A stretch of DNA of 64,000 nt from Croceibacterium selenioxidans (GTDB taxonomy: Bacteria; Pseudomonadota; Alphaproteobacteria; Sphingomonadales; Sphingomonadaceae): positions 1 to 64,000 of the forward strand of contig NZ_JAHFVK010000002.1 of NCBI RefSeq assembly GCF_018599195.1, in the 5' to 3' direction. A program made the position numbers and the translations under genes. This document shows positions 17,246-25,884 of the stretch, one piece after another; position 1 is the stretch's first letter; each line of letters begins with the position of its first letter. The notes beneath the pieces were generated by a model, which saw nothing but the letters and a program-made list of their open reading frames with translations, was not told the origin of the DNA and made no database searches.

Positions 17246-17475
17246 CTACGCGATGGGCGAGAGCAAATACGGGACGATCCGCCGTTCGCCGGTTTTGATT
17301 TCGGCCTGGACGGCGAAGCTCGGACCAATCGGCTGCGTGCCGTTGCCGACGGTGCACTAGTTGAGGCGAATGCGCCCAGCGTAGACCGGGCTGGACCGGG
17401 TAGTTCTTGGCGCCGCGTTCCGCCACGCCTTGCTGAGTCTGGTCGATCGCATCGCGGCTGAGGCGCTGTCAGATC
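17246..17475 (-). pseudogene. Remnant of HlyD-family type I secretion adaptor, C-terminal end
   Basis: Read on minus, one frame gives LSRDAIDQTQQGVAERGAKNYPV. A one-base shift gives VYAGRIRLN, then an in-frame TAG, then TQPIGPSFAVQAEIKTGERR and IVPYLLSPIA before the stop at 17246. The end pattern (PGMxVxAEIKTGxRxxxxYLLSPL) and the xVxxISxDA element are those of HlyD-type membrane-fusion proteins. A frameshift, an internal stop and the lack of the N-terminal 300 residues make it a dead fragment. No partner ABC exporter is nearby. Confidence 0.7.
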
Positions 17476-17772
17476 AAATGTATCTGATGGCAGCAGGACA
17501 GACTTGAAGTACGACAGCGCAATGCCGCGTCCCAAGAAACCCGACTTGGCGCGAATGTCACTCCACGCCAGGCGGCGATCGGCAAGCGCCGCGATCTTTA
17601 GGGCGCCAACGCCCGCAACTCTGGGGCCCTTGAGCTACTTTATTGCACCGGGCTCCGCGTCGGGCACCTCGATCCGAGGCGACGTGGAAGCGCGTTCACG
17701 TCGCCTCGGTGGCAGGCCGATGTTCACGCCTGAATCGGCTTTAGTCCAGATGTCAGGGCGCTCTTCCTTTGG
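17476..17772. other. Non-coding stretch with a long inverted repeat
   Basis: No gene is recognised. A perfect 13-bp inverted repeat lies at 17674-17686 and 17697-17709 (CCGAGGCGACGTG and its complement) with a 10-base loop. There is no T-run on either side, so it is not a standard intrinsic terminator. Confidence 0.5.
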
Positions 17773-18171
17773 TCAGGCGATCGCTGCCCTAAGAGCTTCG
17801 GTGTCTTCATAGAAATGGTAGAGGACCAGTCGTTCGTCCCGGACTTGGCAAATCAACGCCCAGTCGCTGGCAAACTCCCTGCCGGTCTCGCGGCTTTTGT
17901 GACGAAGCGTGCCGTAAAGTGCCGCGTGATGGTCGTCACCGAATGCGGCCGTCACATTGAAATCGCCCGGCTCCAAAAGAGAACCGAAGCCGCCAAAGAA
18001 ATCCCTGGCGCCGTCCTGCCCCACGAAGGTCCCATGCAGCGGGTTGGAGGGGTTTGGACGCGGGTTTCCCGATACGAAAACGGCCTGCGGATCAACCATC
18101 GAGAGCGCCTCATCCATTTTGCCGGCAAAGATATTGCCGAGGAAGGCCTGAACGAGTGCAGCGGCTGTCAT
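17773..18171 (-). CDS. SnoaL/NTF2-like protein
   Basis: 132 residues with the SnoaL-like pattern: an N-terminal helix (ALVQAFLGNIFAGKMDEALSMVD), PQAVFVSGNP, then LHGTFVGQDGARDFFGGFGSLL and a strand region ending WALICQVRDERLVLYHFYEDTEAL. This fold covers polyketide cyclases, ketosteroid-isomerase-like enzymes and stress proteins, so the substrate cannot be named. Its start overlaps the upstream oxidoreductase stop by 4 bp, so the two are co-translated and probably act together. Confidence 0.8.
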   Translation of the reverse strand: MTAAALVQAFLGNIFAGKMDEALSMVDPQAVFVSGNPRPNPSNPLHGTFVGQDGARDFFGGFGSLLEPGDFNVTAAFGDDHHAALYGTLRHKSRETGREFASDWALICQVRDERLVLYHFYEDTEALRAAIA

Positions 18172-19211
18172 GGGTAGTTTTCCTTTCGGGTCGGGGATGG
18201 GAAGCCTGACAAGACAAGTTTGCCAAGCGTTCGCCCGCTTTCCAGACGGGCATGGGCAGTGCGAAGGTTTTCGGCTGTGATGGGGCCCAGATTGGCGCTC
18301 GCTGTCGGCGCAAGCTTGCCTTCATCAACGAAGGTCGCGACTTTTTTCAGGATTTCGCCTTGCCGTGCTTTGTCCGGCGTGGAGAACATTGGTCGCGTGA
18401 ACATGAACTCCCAGAGGAAGCTCGCGCTCTTGCGCATGAGAAGGTTGAGATCTGGTGCGGTGTCGAATGGCACGACGGAGCAAATTCGCCCTTGGGCCTC
18501 AAGAAGGTTAGCCATGGCCGGGTAATGCCGGTCGGGATTATTCAGAAGGAGCACAAGATTGGGTCGAGGCAGGCCCTGGCCGGCGAGTTGAGCACCCATA
18601 TCCGCAAAATGGTCGATGACGGCATGAGCGCCGAGGCGTTCACACCATGCGCGGGAGGCGGGACGCGAGGCGGTTGCTATGACCGTCAGATCCGGAACCA
18701 TCCGTGCGAGTTGGATGGCGATAGAGCCAACACCGCCAGCCCCACCGACAATGAGAATCGTCAACGGACCGGATGAGAGACCGGGACAAAGGCCGAAACG
18801 TTCAAAAAGGATCTCCCATGCCGTCAATGCTGTCAGGGGAAGGCTGACCGCATCAGAGGCGCTGAGCGAGACCGGGCGACGCGCAACGATGGCGGAGTCG
18901 ACCAAGTGCAATTCGCTGTTGGCACCCGGCCGAGACAGATCCCCCGCATAGTAGACGGCATCACCCAGTGCAAAGCCTGGGACGTCAGCTCCCATGCCGA
19001 CGACTTCTCCGGTGGCATCCCAGCCAAGAACAGTAAACGTCCCGTCGTCGGCTTTGCGATTTCGCATCCTGTAGTCTGCCGGATTGACCGAAATCGCCTC
19101 GATACGAACAAGCAGATCATTGGGACCCGGTTTGGGATCAGGAATGTCAAGTTCGACTAAGGACATTGGATTGTCGGCAGGCAGTGGTTTGAAGAGACCG
19201 ATGGCTCGCAT
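18168..19211 (-). CDS. MDR-family quinone/zinc-type alcohol dehydrogenase-like oxidoreductase
   Basis: About 347 residues from the ATG at 19211, which has AGGAG five bases upstream. A longer reading to 19328 would enter the LysR gene. GroES-like N-terminal domain (NDLLVRIEAISVNPADYRMR, VLGWDATGEVVGMG), then a Rossmann domain with LTILIVGGAGGVGSIAIQLAR and VIATASRPASRAWCERLGAHAVIDH. The structural-zinc cysteines of true ADHs are absent, as in quinone-oxidoreductase relatives. It reduces a carbonyl, enone or quinone with NAD(P)H. It is co-transcribed with the SnoaL-like gene and divergent from a LysR gene that is its likely regulator. Confidence 0.88.
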   Translation of the reverse strand: MRAIGLFKPLPADNPMSLVELDIPDPKPGPNDLLVRIEAISVNPADYRMRNRKADDGTFTVLGWDATGEVVGMGADVPGFALGDAVYYAGDLSRPGANSELHLVDSAIVARRPVSLSASDAVSLPLTALTAWEILFERFGLCPGLSSGPLTILIVGGAGGVGSIAIQLARMVPDLTVIATASRPASRAWCERLGAHAVIDHFADMGAQLAGQGLPRPNLVLLLNNPDRHYPAMANLLEAQGRICSVVPFDTAPDLNLLMRKSASFLWEFMFTRPMFSTPDKARQGEILKKVATFVDEGKLAPTASANLGPITAENLRTAHARLESGRTLGKLVLSGFPSPTRKENYP

Positions 19212-19308
19212 GAATGCTCCTGTGCTGAGAGCATCTTTGCAAGGATCTCTGACAACCGGAATGTGGTATGTTTCGCCAGGGTCTGTGCATTTATAATCGG
19301 ATAATGGC

Positions 19309-20193
19309 ATGCTGCAGTGGGATGACATTCGTTATTTTCTGGCCGTCGCGCGCAACGGAAGTCTGTCAGCTGCTGCACGCTCACTGAATGTGGAGCATTC
19401 CACTGTTTCGCGTCGCGTTGATCAGTTGGAAACGGAGATCAGGCTGCGCCTGTTTGACCGGCTGCCACGCGGGTGGCAACTGACGGACGAAGGCAACGAT
19501 CTCCAATCGCGAGCGGAAGCGATTGAGGAAAGCGTGTTGGGGTTTCAAAGATCTGCCTCCGGTGTCGACCCTCTAGCGGGAACGGTTCGTGTATCGGCGC
19601 CGCCCTTATTGCTTTCTAATTTGATTCTTCCCGGACTTGCCGGCTTCATCGCCAGTCATCCGGTAATCACGCTGGAACTAATCGGAGAGCGGTGGGCGGC
19701 AGACCTGATGCGCGCCGAAGCCGATATCGCCATTCGCCTCGGACGCCCTAGTGAGCCGGATCTTGTGGCGCGCTCTGTCGGGGAAGTTTCCTATGGACTT
19801 TATGGTTTGGAACATTGGACTGCGCCCTCTCGGAGGGATCGACTGTATCTGGGCTTCGACGACAGCATTCCCGATCTGCCACAAAAACAGTGGTTCGATG
19901 AGTATGGGCGCGAGGCGCATTTCGCTTTGCGATCCAACGATATGGGAACTTTGCTGAACGCGGCGCTCGCGGGCCTCGGCATTGCGCTCCTTCCGGACTT
20001 TCTGGCTACGTCCTATCCAAATCTCCTACCGATTCCACTCGACAGACCAGCTCCGACGCGACCGGCATTCCTGGTCATGCATGCCGATATACGTCGTTCC
20101 CAGCGGGTTCGGATTACGGCAGATCACCTGATCGGCATTCTGACGGAAGCGCTTGGAGAGAATACGCGGGGTCCGTCTTCAAAGCCCAGATAA
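19309..20193 (+). CDS. LysR-family transcriptional regulator
   Basis: 294 residues. An N-terminal winged helix (WDDIRYFLAVARNGSLSAAARSLNVEHSTVSRRVDQLE) has the standard LysR pattern. The substrate-binding domain runs from about residue 90 (GTVRVSAPPLLLSNLILPGLAGF). A TATAAT at 19292-19297 lies only 11 bases before the ATG, so the message may have almost no leader. The gene is divergent from the MDR oxidoreductase across 97 bp. LysR proteins usually control the divergent neighbour in response to a small ligand. Confidence 0.92.
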   Translation: MLQWDDIRYFLAVARNGSLSAAARSLNVEHSTVSRRVDQLETEIRLRLFDRLPRGWQLTDEGNDLQSRAEAIEESVLGFQRSASGVDPLAGTVRVSAPPLLLSNLILPGLAGFIASHPVITLELIGERWAADLMRAEADIAIRLGRPSEPDLVARSVGEVSYGLYGLEHWTAPSRRDRLYLGFDDSIPDLPQKQWFDEYGREAHFALRSNDMGTLLNAALAGLGIALLPDFLATSYPNLLPIPLDRPAPTRPAFLVMHADIRRSQRVRITADHLIGILTEALGENTRGPSSKPR

Positions 20194-20215
20194 TGAAGGG
20201 CTGCTTCATGTCGTG

Positions 20216-20347
20216 AGTTTTATGGTACCTACAAGGAACGCCACTCGGCGGCCCTGGCCGAGTGGCAGATGCTGGCGAGCTAGGTTCTGCTCTTCAAAGA
20301 CCATCGTGCGCAAAAAGGAGACGGTTCGCGTTAGACTGACAGGACCC
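20216..20347 (+). mobile_element. IS6-family element relic, right end with transposase C-terminus
   Basis: The frame ending at the TAG near 20281-20283 encodes YGTYKERHSAALAEWQMLAS, the C-terminal pattern of alphaproteobacterial IS6-family transposases. About 45 bases further the sequence GCGTTAGACTGACAGGACCC ends at about 20347. Its complement GGGTCCTGTCAGTCTAACG matches the left end at 1200 in 16 of 19 positions. It is therefore the right inverted repeat. It matches the orientation of the left ends at 1199 and 15899. Confidence 0.75.
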
Positions 20348-20478
20348 GATAGAGCCCTACCGGGAGCCGCCGGGTCCGTCCGGCTTTTACAGCGAAGTAT
20401 GAATGTTCCGTCCGCTGCGCCGGTGGAGAAGAGAACGTCTCGCACCAGCGCAGCACCGGCTCCATTGCTTGTGTGGCG

Positions 20479-23208
20479 TCAGCCGCCGCGATCTTCCCTG
20501 CTGACCGCTATACTGGCTTGCAGATCCGTTGGACGAATGACCGCCATGACCGGAGCCGCGGCAACGAGTTTGACCCAGAGGGCGTCCCTGTCCCTGAAAT
20601 AGGATGTCTCGTTCGCCTGGCGCAAGGCGTCCATGCTGCCCTGTTCCGTTCCGGAGGTCGCATGGGTGAAACCCGGCAGTTCGAAAATGACCCATGAGCC
20701 CTGGTCCATTTCGGCCAGACTGAGAGTGACTTCCGGCCTTTCGGTTTTCACCTGGATTTCAGTGCCGGCCCGCACGGTGCTCTGATCTCCGGAGATCTTG
20801 AATTCCTTGCCATTGCGAACAAGCGCGATGGGCGGCTGCGGAGCACGGCGGGAGAACAGCGCTGCACGCTGGGCCTGGACGAGGGGCGTGTTCGGCGCAT
20901 TAGGACCGAGCGAGGCGAGCAATGCGAACCGGGCGGTGCGGGATTCCAAATCGACTGCGCGTGGAAGTTCGCCCCTGCTGTCCGAGAGATTCAGGCGTCC
21001 GATATCGCCCGTGCACACGGAAGCATTCCAGCTGGGGCGGATCTCGCAGCTGTCGTCGGTGGCGACGCTGTCATTTTCGCCGTCGTGCAGCAGAACCTGG
21101 GAATTGGGGATGCCGGTCACCGATCCGTCCAGGTCGCGGAAGGACAGGGTCCGATAGGCATTGCCGCCGCGGTTGTCGTTATCGAACCGGGAATCGAATT
21201 TCGGAAAATAGACCGGCTTGGCGTTGACGAACTCAGCACCGCTGATGGTGCTTCCGGTACTGAGCCCCGCGCTCGTGAACAGCAGGAACGACAGCGCGCC
21301 TGTCTTTCTCCGATCGTTGTCCTGGAAATTCACGAATGTCGTGTTCACCACATCATCGCGGTAATCGTAGTATTCGTAGCCGCGGATGGGGAAGTCCGGG
21401 ATGGACGGCTTGGGCAGGCTGCGTCCGTAGGCCACTTCGTCGGGCGTTGTTGGATTGCCGATGTTGTCGGTTTCGCCCACGACCAGCGCGTCCACCAGAC
21501 GTGAACTGAAAGGCAGGCTGCCGATATCGCCGGCGGCCTGCGTCATGCCAATGGCATTGTCAGCCAGTTTCATGTTGCTGTACACGTAAAGATCCCCCCG
21601 GCCCCAGAGACCCCCATTGCGGTTCTTGTAGGCGGTCAGATTCTCGAAGTGCGTCTCGATCACTCCGCTTTCCAGATCGGTGGGATCTGTCAAAGGCAGC
21701 AACGGGATGGAGGCCAGCCCAAACGTATTGTCTTGGTCGATGTGCCGGTCGATCAGGAACCCGTCGAAGTTGGAATGGGCAGTGTTGCCCCTGAATGCGC
21801 GCAGCGGCGTGCGGCGCGGCCAGGTGTTGAGGCTGACTTCCGTACCCAGGAAAGCGCCGTTGGGGTGTTCCGGGATCGACAGCCAGAAGCCGACTTGATC
21901 GGAACCGGCCGCGACATTGTCGATGAAGCTGTTGTCCGGGTTGGTGATCCAGAAGGACGCGACCGTGTTATCCGAAGGCAGCAGGGTGTTCCCGCTGTGG
22001 AAGCTGGCTTGCCTGGCGGCCGCAGGATTCTCGTATTGGGTGACTTTCTCACCGTTGGCGGCGAGATTGGTGGGTACGCAGTCCAGTGTCGGATGACACT
22101 TTGTCTGGATCGCCAAGTTCCTGACGAACTCGTTACCGTGCTCGATGCCGTCTTCCAGGAAAAAGCAGTGACCCACGGTGTTGAAGGTCACGTTGTTCTC
22201 GATGCGCAGGTCATTCGTGCCGTGTACCGTCACGCAGCGGTTGTAGGTGTCGTGGATCGACGCGTTCTTGATGTACTGGCCAGGCGCGTCGCCGATTATG
22301 TGGAAGTGCATCGGATAGCGCGCCAGCGTCAGGTGCTGGCCCATGCGGTTGAGTTCCACCCCGTCGACGAACGCTTTCGATCCCCCCATCGCCATGATGT
22401 GGCCGCCGAAATAGCTGGTCGCCGCGTCTTCCGACGCCTGCACCTTGATATTGCGGGTCAGCATGGCGACTTCGCCGCGCTCGTCCACGCCGAAGGTGAT
22501 CTCGCCAAAGTGCATGTACTGCAGCGGTTCGGCGAAGCTGATCGTGTTGCCGTTCACGCTTGTGATGGTGCGGCGCTCGGCCTGGCGCGGTTTGAAGTCG
22601 GTCGAGGCGAGCACGATCTCGTCGCCCACTTTCCATTCCCTAGCATCGAGCACCTCGATCTGGCGCGCGCCCTTCGGAGCGGTCGCGGCGAGCTTGCTCC
22701 ACGTATGCGTGCGGTTGCCGTGAATGTTGAGCGTGCCGCGCATCAGCATGATGCCGCGATCGCCCATGGTGTTGATGTTCTCGCCCTTAACCTTATCGGT
22801 CAGCGTGATGGTGGCCCTGTGGGTGAAAGGATCGGCCTCAGTACCGATCTGCACTTCGCCGCCGGGAACGTAGATCCACTCGGTGGTAAGCAACAGGTCG
22901 CGCTCGTCGGCAAAGGTCAGCTTACCCTGCACAGTGAGGCTGCGCAGTTCGGGCGGGCTGACGTCGAGCATCACTTCGGTACCGCGCGGAATGATGACAT
23001 CCTCGCCCGCCGCAGGCACTTTGCCCGACGGCCATGACGCGGCGTCCGACCACTTCACGGTCCGCACGATCACGCTCGGGGCGGCCCCGTCCATCGCCAT
23101 GTTGGCGTGATCCTCGTGATCCTGCGCGGCGACGCCCCCACCCATTGCGAGCAGCAAGAAGGCTACAACGAGGCGAGTGTAAATGAACAGCCTAGACTGC
23201 TTGCGCAT
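20479..23208 (-). CDS. Secreted G8-domain beta-helix protein (CEMIP-like)
   Basis: About 909 residues from ATG 23208 (MRKQSRLFIYTRLVV). A start at 23235 would add nine residues ahead of the signal. Signal peptide to about residue 30 (GGGVAAQ). A short His-rich stretch follows (DHEDHANMAMDG). The G8 domain covers about 50-170 (WSDAASWPSGKVPAAGEDVIIPRGTEVMLD, LRSLTVQGKLTF, WIYVPGGEVQIGTEADPFTHRA). Next comes a right-handed beta-helix (ARYPMHFHIIGDAPG, NRCVTVHGTNDLRIENNV, GHCFFLEDGIEHGNEF). Animal CEMIP and TMEM2 share this order and degrade hyaluronan. The bacterial substrate is not known. It converges with the LysR gene. Confidence 0.8.
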   Translation of the reverse strand: MRKQSRLFIYTRLVVAFLLLAMGGGVAAQDHEDHANMAMDGAAPSVIVRTVKWSDAASWPSGKVPAAGEDVIIPRGTEVMLDVSPPELRSLTVQGKLTFADERDLLLTTEWIYVPGGEVQIGTEADPFTHRATITLTDKVKGENINTMGDRGIMLMRGTLNIHGNRTHTWSKLAATAPKGARQIEVLDAREWKVGDEIVLASTDFKPRQAERRTITSVNGNTISFAEPLQYMHFGEITFGVDERGEVAMLTRNIKVQASEDAATSYFGGHIMAMGGSKAFVDGVELNRMGQHLTLARYPMHFHIIGDAPGQYIKNASIHDTYNRCVTVHGTNDLRIENNVTFNTVGHCFFLEDGIEHGNEFVRNLAIQTKCHPTLDCVPTNLAANGEKVTQYENPAAARQASFHSGNTLLPSDNTVASFWITNPDNSFIDNVAAGSDQVGFWLSIPEHPNGAFLGTEVSLNTWPRRTPLRAFRGNTAHSNFDGFLIDRHIDQDNTFGLASIPLLPLTDPTDLESGVIETHFENLTAYKNRNGGLWGRGDLYVYSNMKLADNAIGMTQAAGDIGSLPFSSRLVDALVVGETDNIGNPTTPDEVAYGRSLPKPSIPDFPIRGYEYYDYRDDVVNTTFVNFQDNDRRKTGALSFLLFTSAGLSTGSTISGAEFVNAKPVYFPKFDSRFDNDNRGGNAYRTLSFRDLDGSVTGIPNSQVLLHDGENDSVATDDSCEIRPSWNASVCTGDIGRLNLSDSRGELPRAVDLESRTARFALLASLGPNAPNTPLVQAQRAALFSRRAPQPPIALVRNGKEFKISGDQSTVRAGTEIQVKTERPEVTLSLAEMDQGSWVIFELPGFTHATSGTEQGSMDALRQANETSYFRDRDALWVKLVAAAPVMAVIRPTDLQASIAVSREDRGG

Positions 23209-23450
23209 GACCAAATTTCCCCTCTCCGGGCACACGAGTCCCGCTTGTGCTTTGTTTGCGAAGGACTATGAAATGAATGAATCCTTCTGCCAAGCGGTGG
23301 AACCGCAAAAGGCGGAAGAAGTCGTAATGGCTTCTGCTTAGGCCTGAAACTCGATGGCGATGAGTGGGCCTGTTTCCAATAGACTCCCTGGCTGAGATGG
23401 TGATGACGTTGTCCTGGACAGGGTCACCTAGTCTGACAGTGCCGCGCCGT

Positions 23451-24194
23451 TCAGAAGCTGCCCAAATGGTCGAGCATTTCGGCCACCGTTCCGTTCTTCT
23501 CGGCAAAGCGTAAGGGAAGAACATTGGCGACAAGGTTCTCCTGCGCCCCGGGCTCGCGCTCGAAATTGGCCATCGTTTCGTCGATATAGGCATCGAGCGG
23601 CATGTAGCCCTCGCGTGTTTCCTGCCCCGGCGTGAGACCGGTCCGAACGGCGGGTGGCGGTATCTCGATCACTTCTACCTGTCCCTTCAGCCGCTGACGC
23701 AGCGACAGACTGTAAGAGTGCACCCCCGCCTTACTCGCACTATACGCCGGAGCGGCAGGAAGCGGCACGAAGCCGAGACCCGAGGACACAGTACAGATGG
23801 CCGCATTGGGTTTGCCTGCGATCAGCGGAATTAGCGCTTCGGCCGTCCGCATCGTCCCGAGCAAGTTGATATTCACCACCTCCTCGGCCGTCCCGATATC
23901 GCCACCTCGGCCCAGCTCTTGCCAAGTCATGATCCCTGCCGAGAGAATCGCCGTGTTGAGAGCAGGAAAATCGAGCTTCAGCAGGTCCATCGCCGCGGCG
24001 ACCGAACCATTGTCACCGACATCAAGCGCGAGCGCGTGCATATTTGCGCGGCCCTTGATTGTCTCGCCAAGGCGCGCGACGCCGCGTCCTGCGACGATAA
24101 CCGTGTTGCCGAGATCGTGAAACCGCCATGCCAGAGCCTGACCAATGCCGGAGCCGCCTCCAGTTACGAGCATCGTGTTGCCAGTGAGTTTCAT
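23451..24194 (-). CDS. Short-chain dehydrogenase/reductase (DltE-like)
   Basis: 247 residues. NAD(P)-binding TGGGSGIGQALAWRF at about residue 11, AGR after the second strand, and catalytic YSASKAG near 155 with serines in CTVSSGLGF upstream. The usual NNAG is AILSAGIM here. The C-terminal half (EIPPPAVRTGLTPGQ) matches the DltE/YgfF-like oxidoreductase group. GAGGAG lies ahead of the ATG. It is divergent from an MFS transporter across about 195 bp. The substrate is unknown. Confidence 0.88.
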   Translation of the reverse strand: MKLTGNTMLVTGGGSGIGQALAWRFHDLGNTVIVAGRGVARLGETIKGRANMHALALDVGDNGSVAAAMDLLKLDFPALNTAILSAGIMTWQELGRGGDIGTAEEVVNINLLGTMRTAEALIPLIAGKPNAAICTVSSGLGFVPLPAAPAYSASKAGVHSYSLSLRQRLKGQVEVIEIPPPAVRTGLTPGQETREGYMPLDAYIDETMANFEREPGAQENLVANVLPLRFAEKNGTVAEMLDHLGSF

Positions 24195-24388
24195 GCCGAA
24201 CTCCTCATTATCGCTTCGCCAAGCTAGGGATTTGCTGCGTCAACGTTTGAAGCGTCGATTAGCTCAACGACGTCACGTTGCCAGTCAGTGCAGTGGGTCG
24301 AACAGAGCTCAACGGTGCGATAGCAACGCACGGAGAGGACCTGACAGGCGTCCAACTACGGCGATCTCGTCACTTAAGGAGGCTAGAG

Positions 24389-25822
24389 TTGACCACCGCG
24401 CTTCACGTCGCCTGTGACAAGGGACAGGCCCAGGCTTTCGAGGCCGCATCTGGCGCGGGGCTCGCCCAACACCCACGCTGGACCATCGCGGCAACCATGC
24501 TGGCATCGAGCCTCGCCTTCATCGACGGATCGGTGACGAACCTCGCGCTGCCTGCCATTGGCAAGGAACTGAAAGCCGGCGCCACAGATCTTCCGTGGAC
24601 CATCAACGCCTATCTCTTGCCGCTATCCGCTCTGTTGCTGCTCGGGGGCGCAATGGGTGACCATTATGGACGGCGCCGCATGCTGATAATCGGTGTGCTC
24701 ATTTTTGCGGCGGGGTCGGTGGGCTGCGCGCTCGCAGCCGATCTCACGATGCTGTTCGCGCTGCGCGCGGTACAGGGCATCGGCGCAGCGTTGTTGTTGC
24801 CAAACAGCCTGGGAATCCTCGGCAGTTCCTTCGAAGGTGAAGAGCGCGGCCGCGCGGTGGGCATTTGGGCCGCGGCGGGTGCAATCGCGAGCGCGATTGG
24901 TCCGCCGCTCGGCGGCTGGCTGGTCGACACGGTCGGCTGGCGAGCCATTTTCTATCTCAACCTTCCACTCGCCGGGGCATCGATCCTCATTACCTGGCGT
25001 TACGTCGACGAGAGTGCAGGGAGCAAAGACCCACTGGATTGGCAGGGTGCAATTCTTGCGACTGCCGCGCTTGGCGCATTGACCTGGACGCTCACCCGGT
25101 GGTCGAGCCAACATTTGGTGAGCATCCAAACCTGGCTGGGCCTTGCCACCGGCGTTGTTTTCTCCGTGTTGTTCGTTGTGACTGAGCGACATCGGGGTGA
25201 TCGGGCGATGATGCCGCTTTCCCTGTTTTCATCCCGGCCGTTCGTTGGCCTCTCCTTGCTCACATTCCTGCTCTATGGGGCGCTCGGCGGCTTGCTCATG
25301 TTGCTGCCCTATGTGTTGATCGTTGGCGGCGACTATAGCCCGACGAAGGCCGGGCTGGCGTTGTTACCTTTTTCGATCGTGGTCGGAGCAGCCTCGCCGC
25401 TTGCAGGCCGGCTGACTGGGCGGATTGGGCCACGCTGGCCCCTGACACTTGGGCCGATCGTCACGGGCCTTGGCTTTGCGCTGCTGATGCGCGCGGATCC
25501 TCATGCAAGCTACTGGACAAGCATCCTCCCTGGAATGGTGGTGATCGCTTTGGGAATGTCGGGCGCCGTTGCGCCGCTGACTACCGCCGTCCTGTCCTCG
25601 GTCGACGAGCACCATACTGGCACGGCGTCGGGCTTCAACAGCGCTACCGCGCGCACCGGCGGCCTGATTGCAACCGCGCTCTCCGGCGCAGTCATCGCCG
25701 AAACGGGACTGGACCTCATTGACGCGTTTCAGATCGCAGCGGTTATTGCGGCGATCCTTGCCACACTTGCAGGCGTGGCCGCCTATCTGACGCTCGGCAA
25801 CAACTCGCAAACGCGCCGGTGA
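24389..25822 (+). CDS. DHA2-type MFS drug/solute exporter, TTG start
   Basis: 477 residues from TTG 24389, chosen because AAGGAGG at 24376-24382 sits at ideal spacing. A longer reading from 24278 has no such site. About 14 membrane segments. Motif A is GDHYGRRRMLIIG, and the motif-C-like stretch is GAIASAIGPPLGGWLVDTVGWRAIFYLNLP. DHA2 pumps are proton antiporters that expel drugs or hydrophobic compounds. It is divergent from the SDR gene, a layout often sharing one regulator, but no regulator gene is adjacent. Confidence 0.88.
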   Translation: MTTALHVACDKGQAQAFEAASGAGLAQHPRWTIAATMLASSLAFIDGSVTNLALPAIGKELKAGATDLPWTINAYLLPLSALLLLGGAMGDHYGRRRMLIIGVLIFAAGSVGCALAADLTMLFALRAVQGIGAALLLPNSLGILGSSFEGEERGRAVGIWAAAGAIASAIGPPLGGWLVDTVGWRAIFYLNLPLAGASILITWRYVDESAGSKDPLDWQGAILATAALGALTWTLTRWSSQHLVSIQTWLGLATGVVFSVLFVVTERHRGDRAMMPLSLFSSRPFVGLSLLTFLLYGALGGLLMLLPYVLIVGGDYSPTKAGLALLPFSIVVGAASPLAGRLTGRIGPRWPLTLGPIVTGLGFALLMRADPHASYWTSILPGMVVIALGMSGAVAPLTTAVLSSVDEHHTGTASGFNSATARTGGLIATALSGAVIAETGLDLIDAFQIAAVIAAILATLAGVAAYLTLGNNSQTRR

Positions 25823-25884
25823 CTCCCCTCATGAACCGCCGGGCTGCGTCCTTTGCGGGTCCGGTGAGAGAGCGCTCGGGGCAT

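Noticed and set aside
20240-20266. Perfect 10-bp stem with a 7-base loop (GCCACTCGGC...GCCGAGTGGC) between the convergent LysR and G8 genes, at first taken as a terminator
   Set aside because: It lies inside the transposase C-terminus coding segment of the IS6 relic (RHSAALAEWQ) and has no T-run on either strand.
21649-23037. 462-codon plus-strand open frame opposite the G8-domain gene
   Set aside because: Composition is Arg/Val/Gly-rich shadow; the minus strand carries the signal peptide and G8 motifs.
24240-24250. TCAACGTTTGA inverted repeat in the SDR/MFS divergent gap, considered as a fourth site of the 27-35 kb regulon
   Set aside because: Half-sites are in the opposite order (TCAA-N3-TTGA) and spacing differs, so it is not the same motif.
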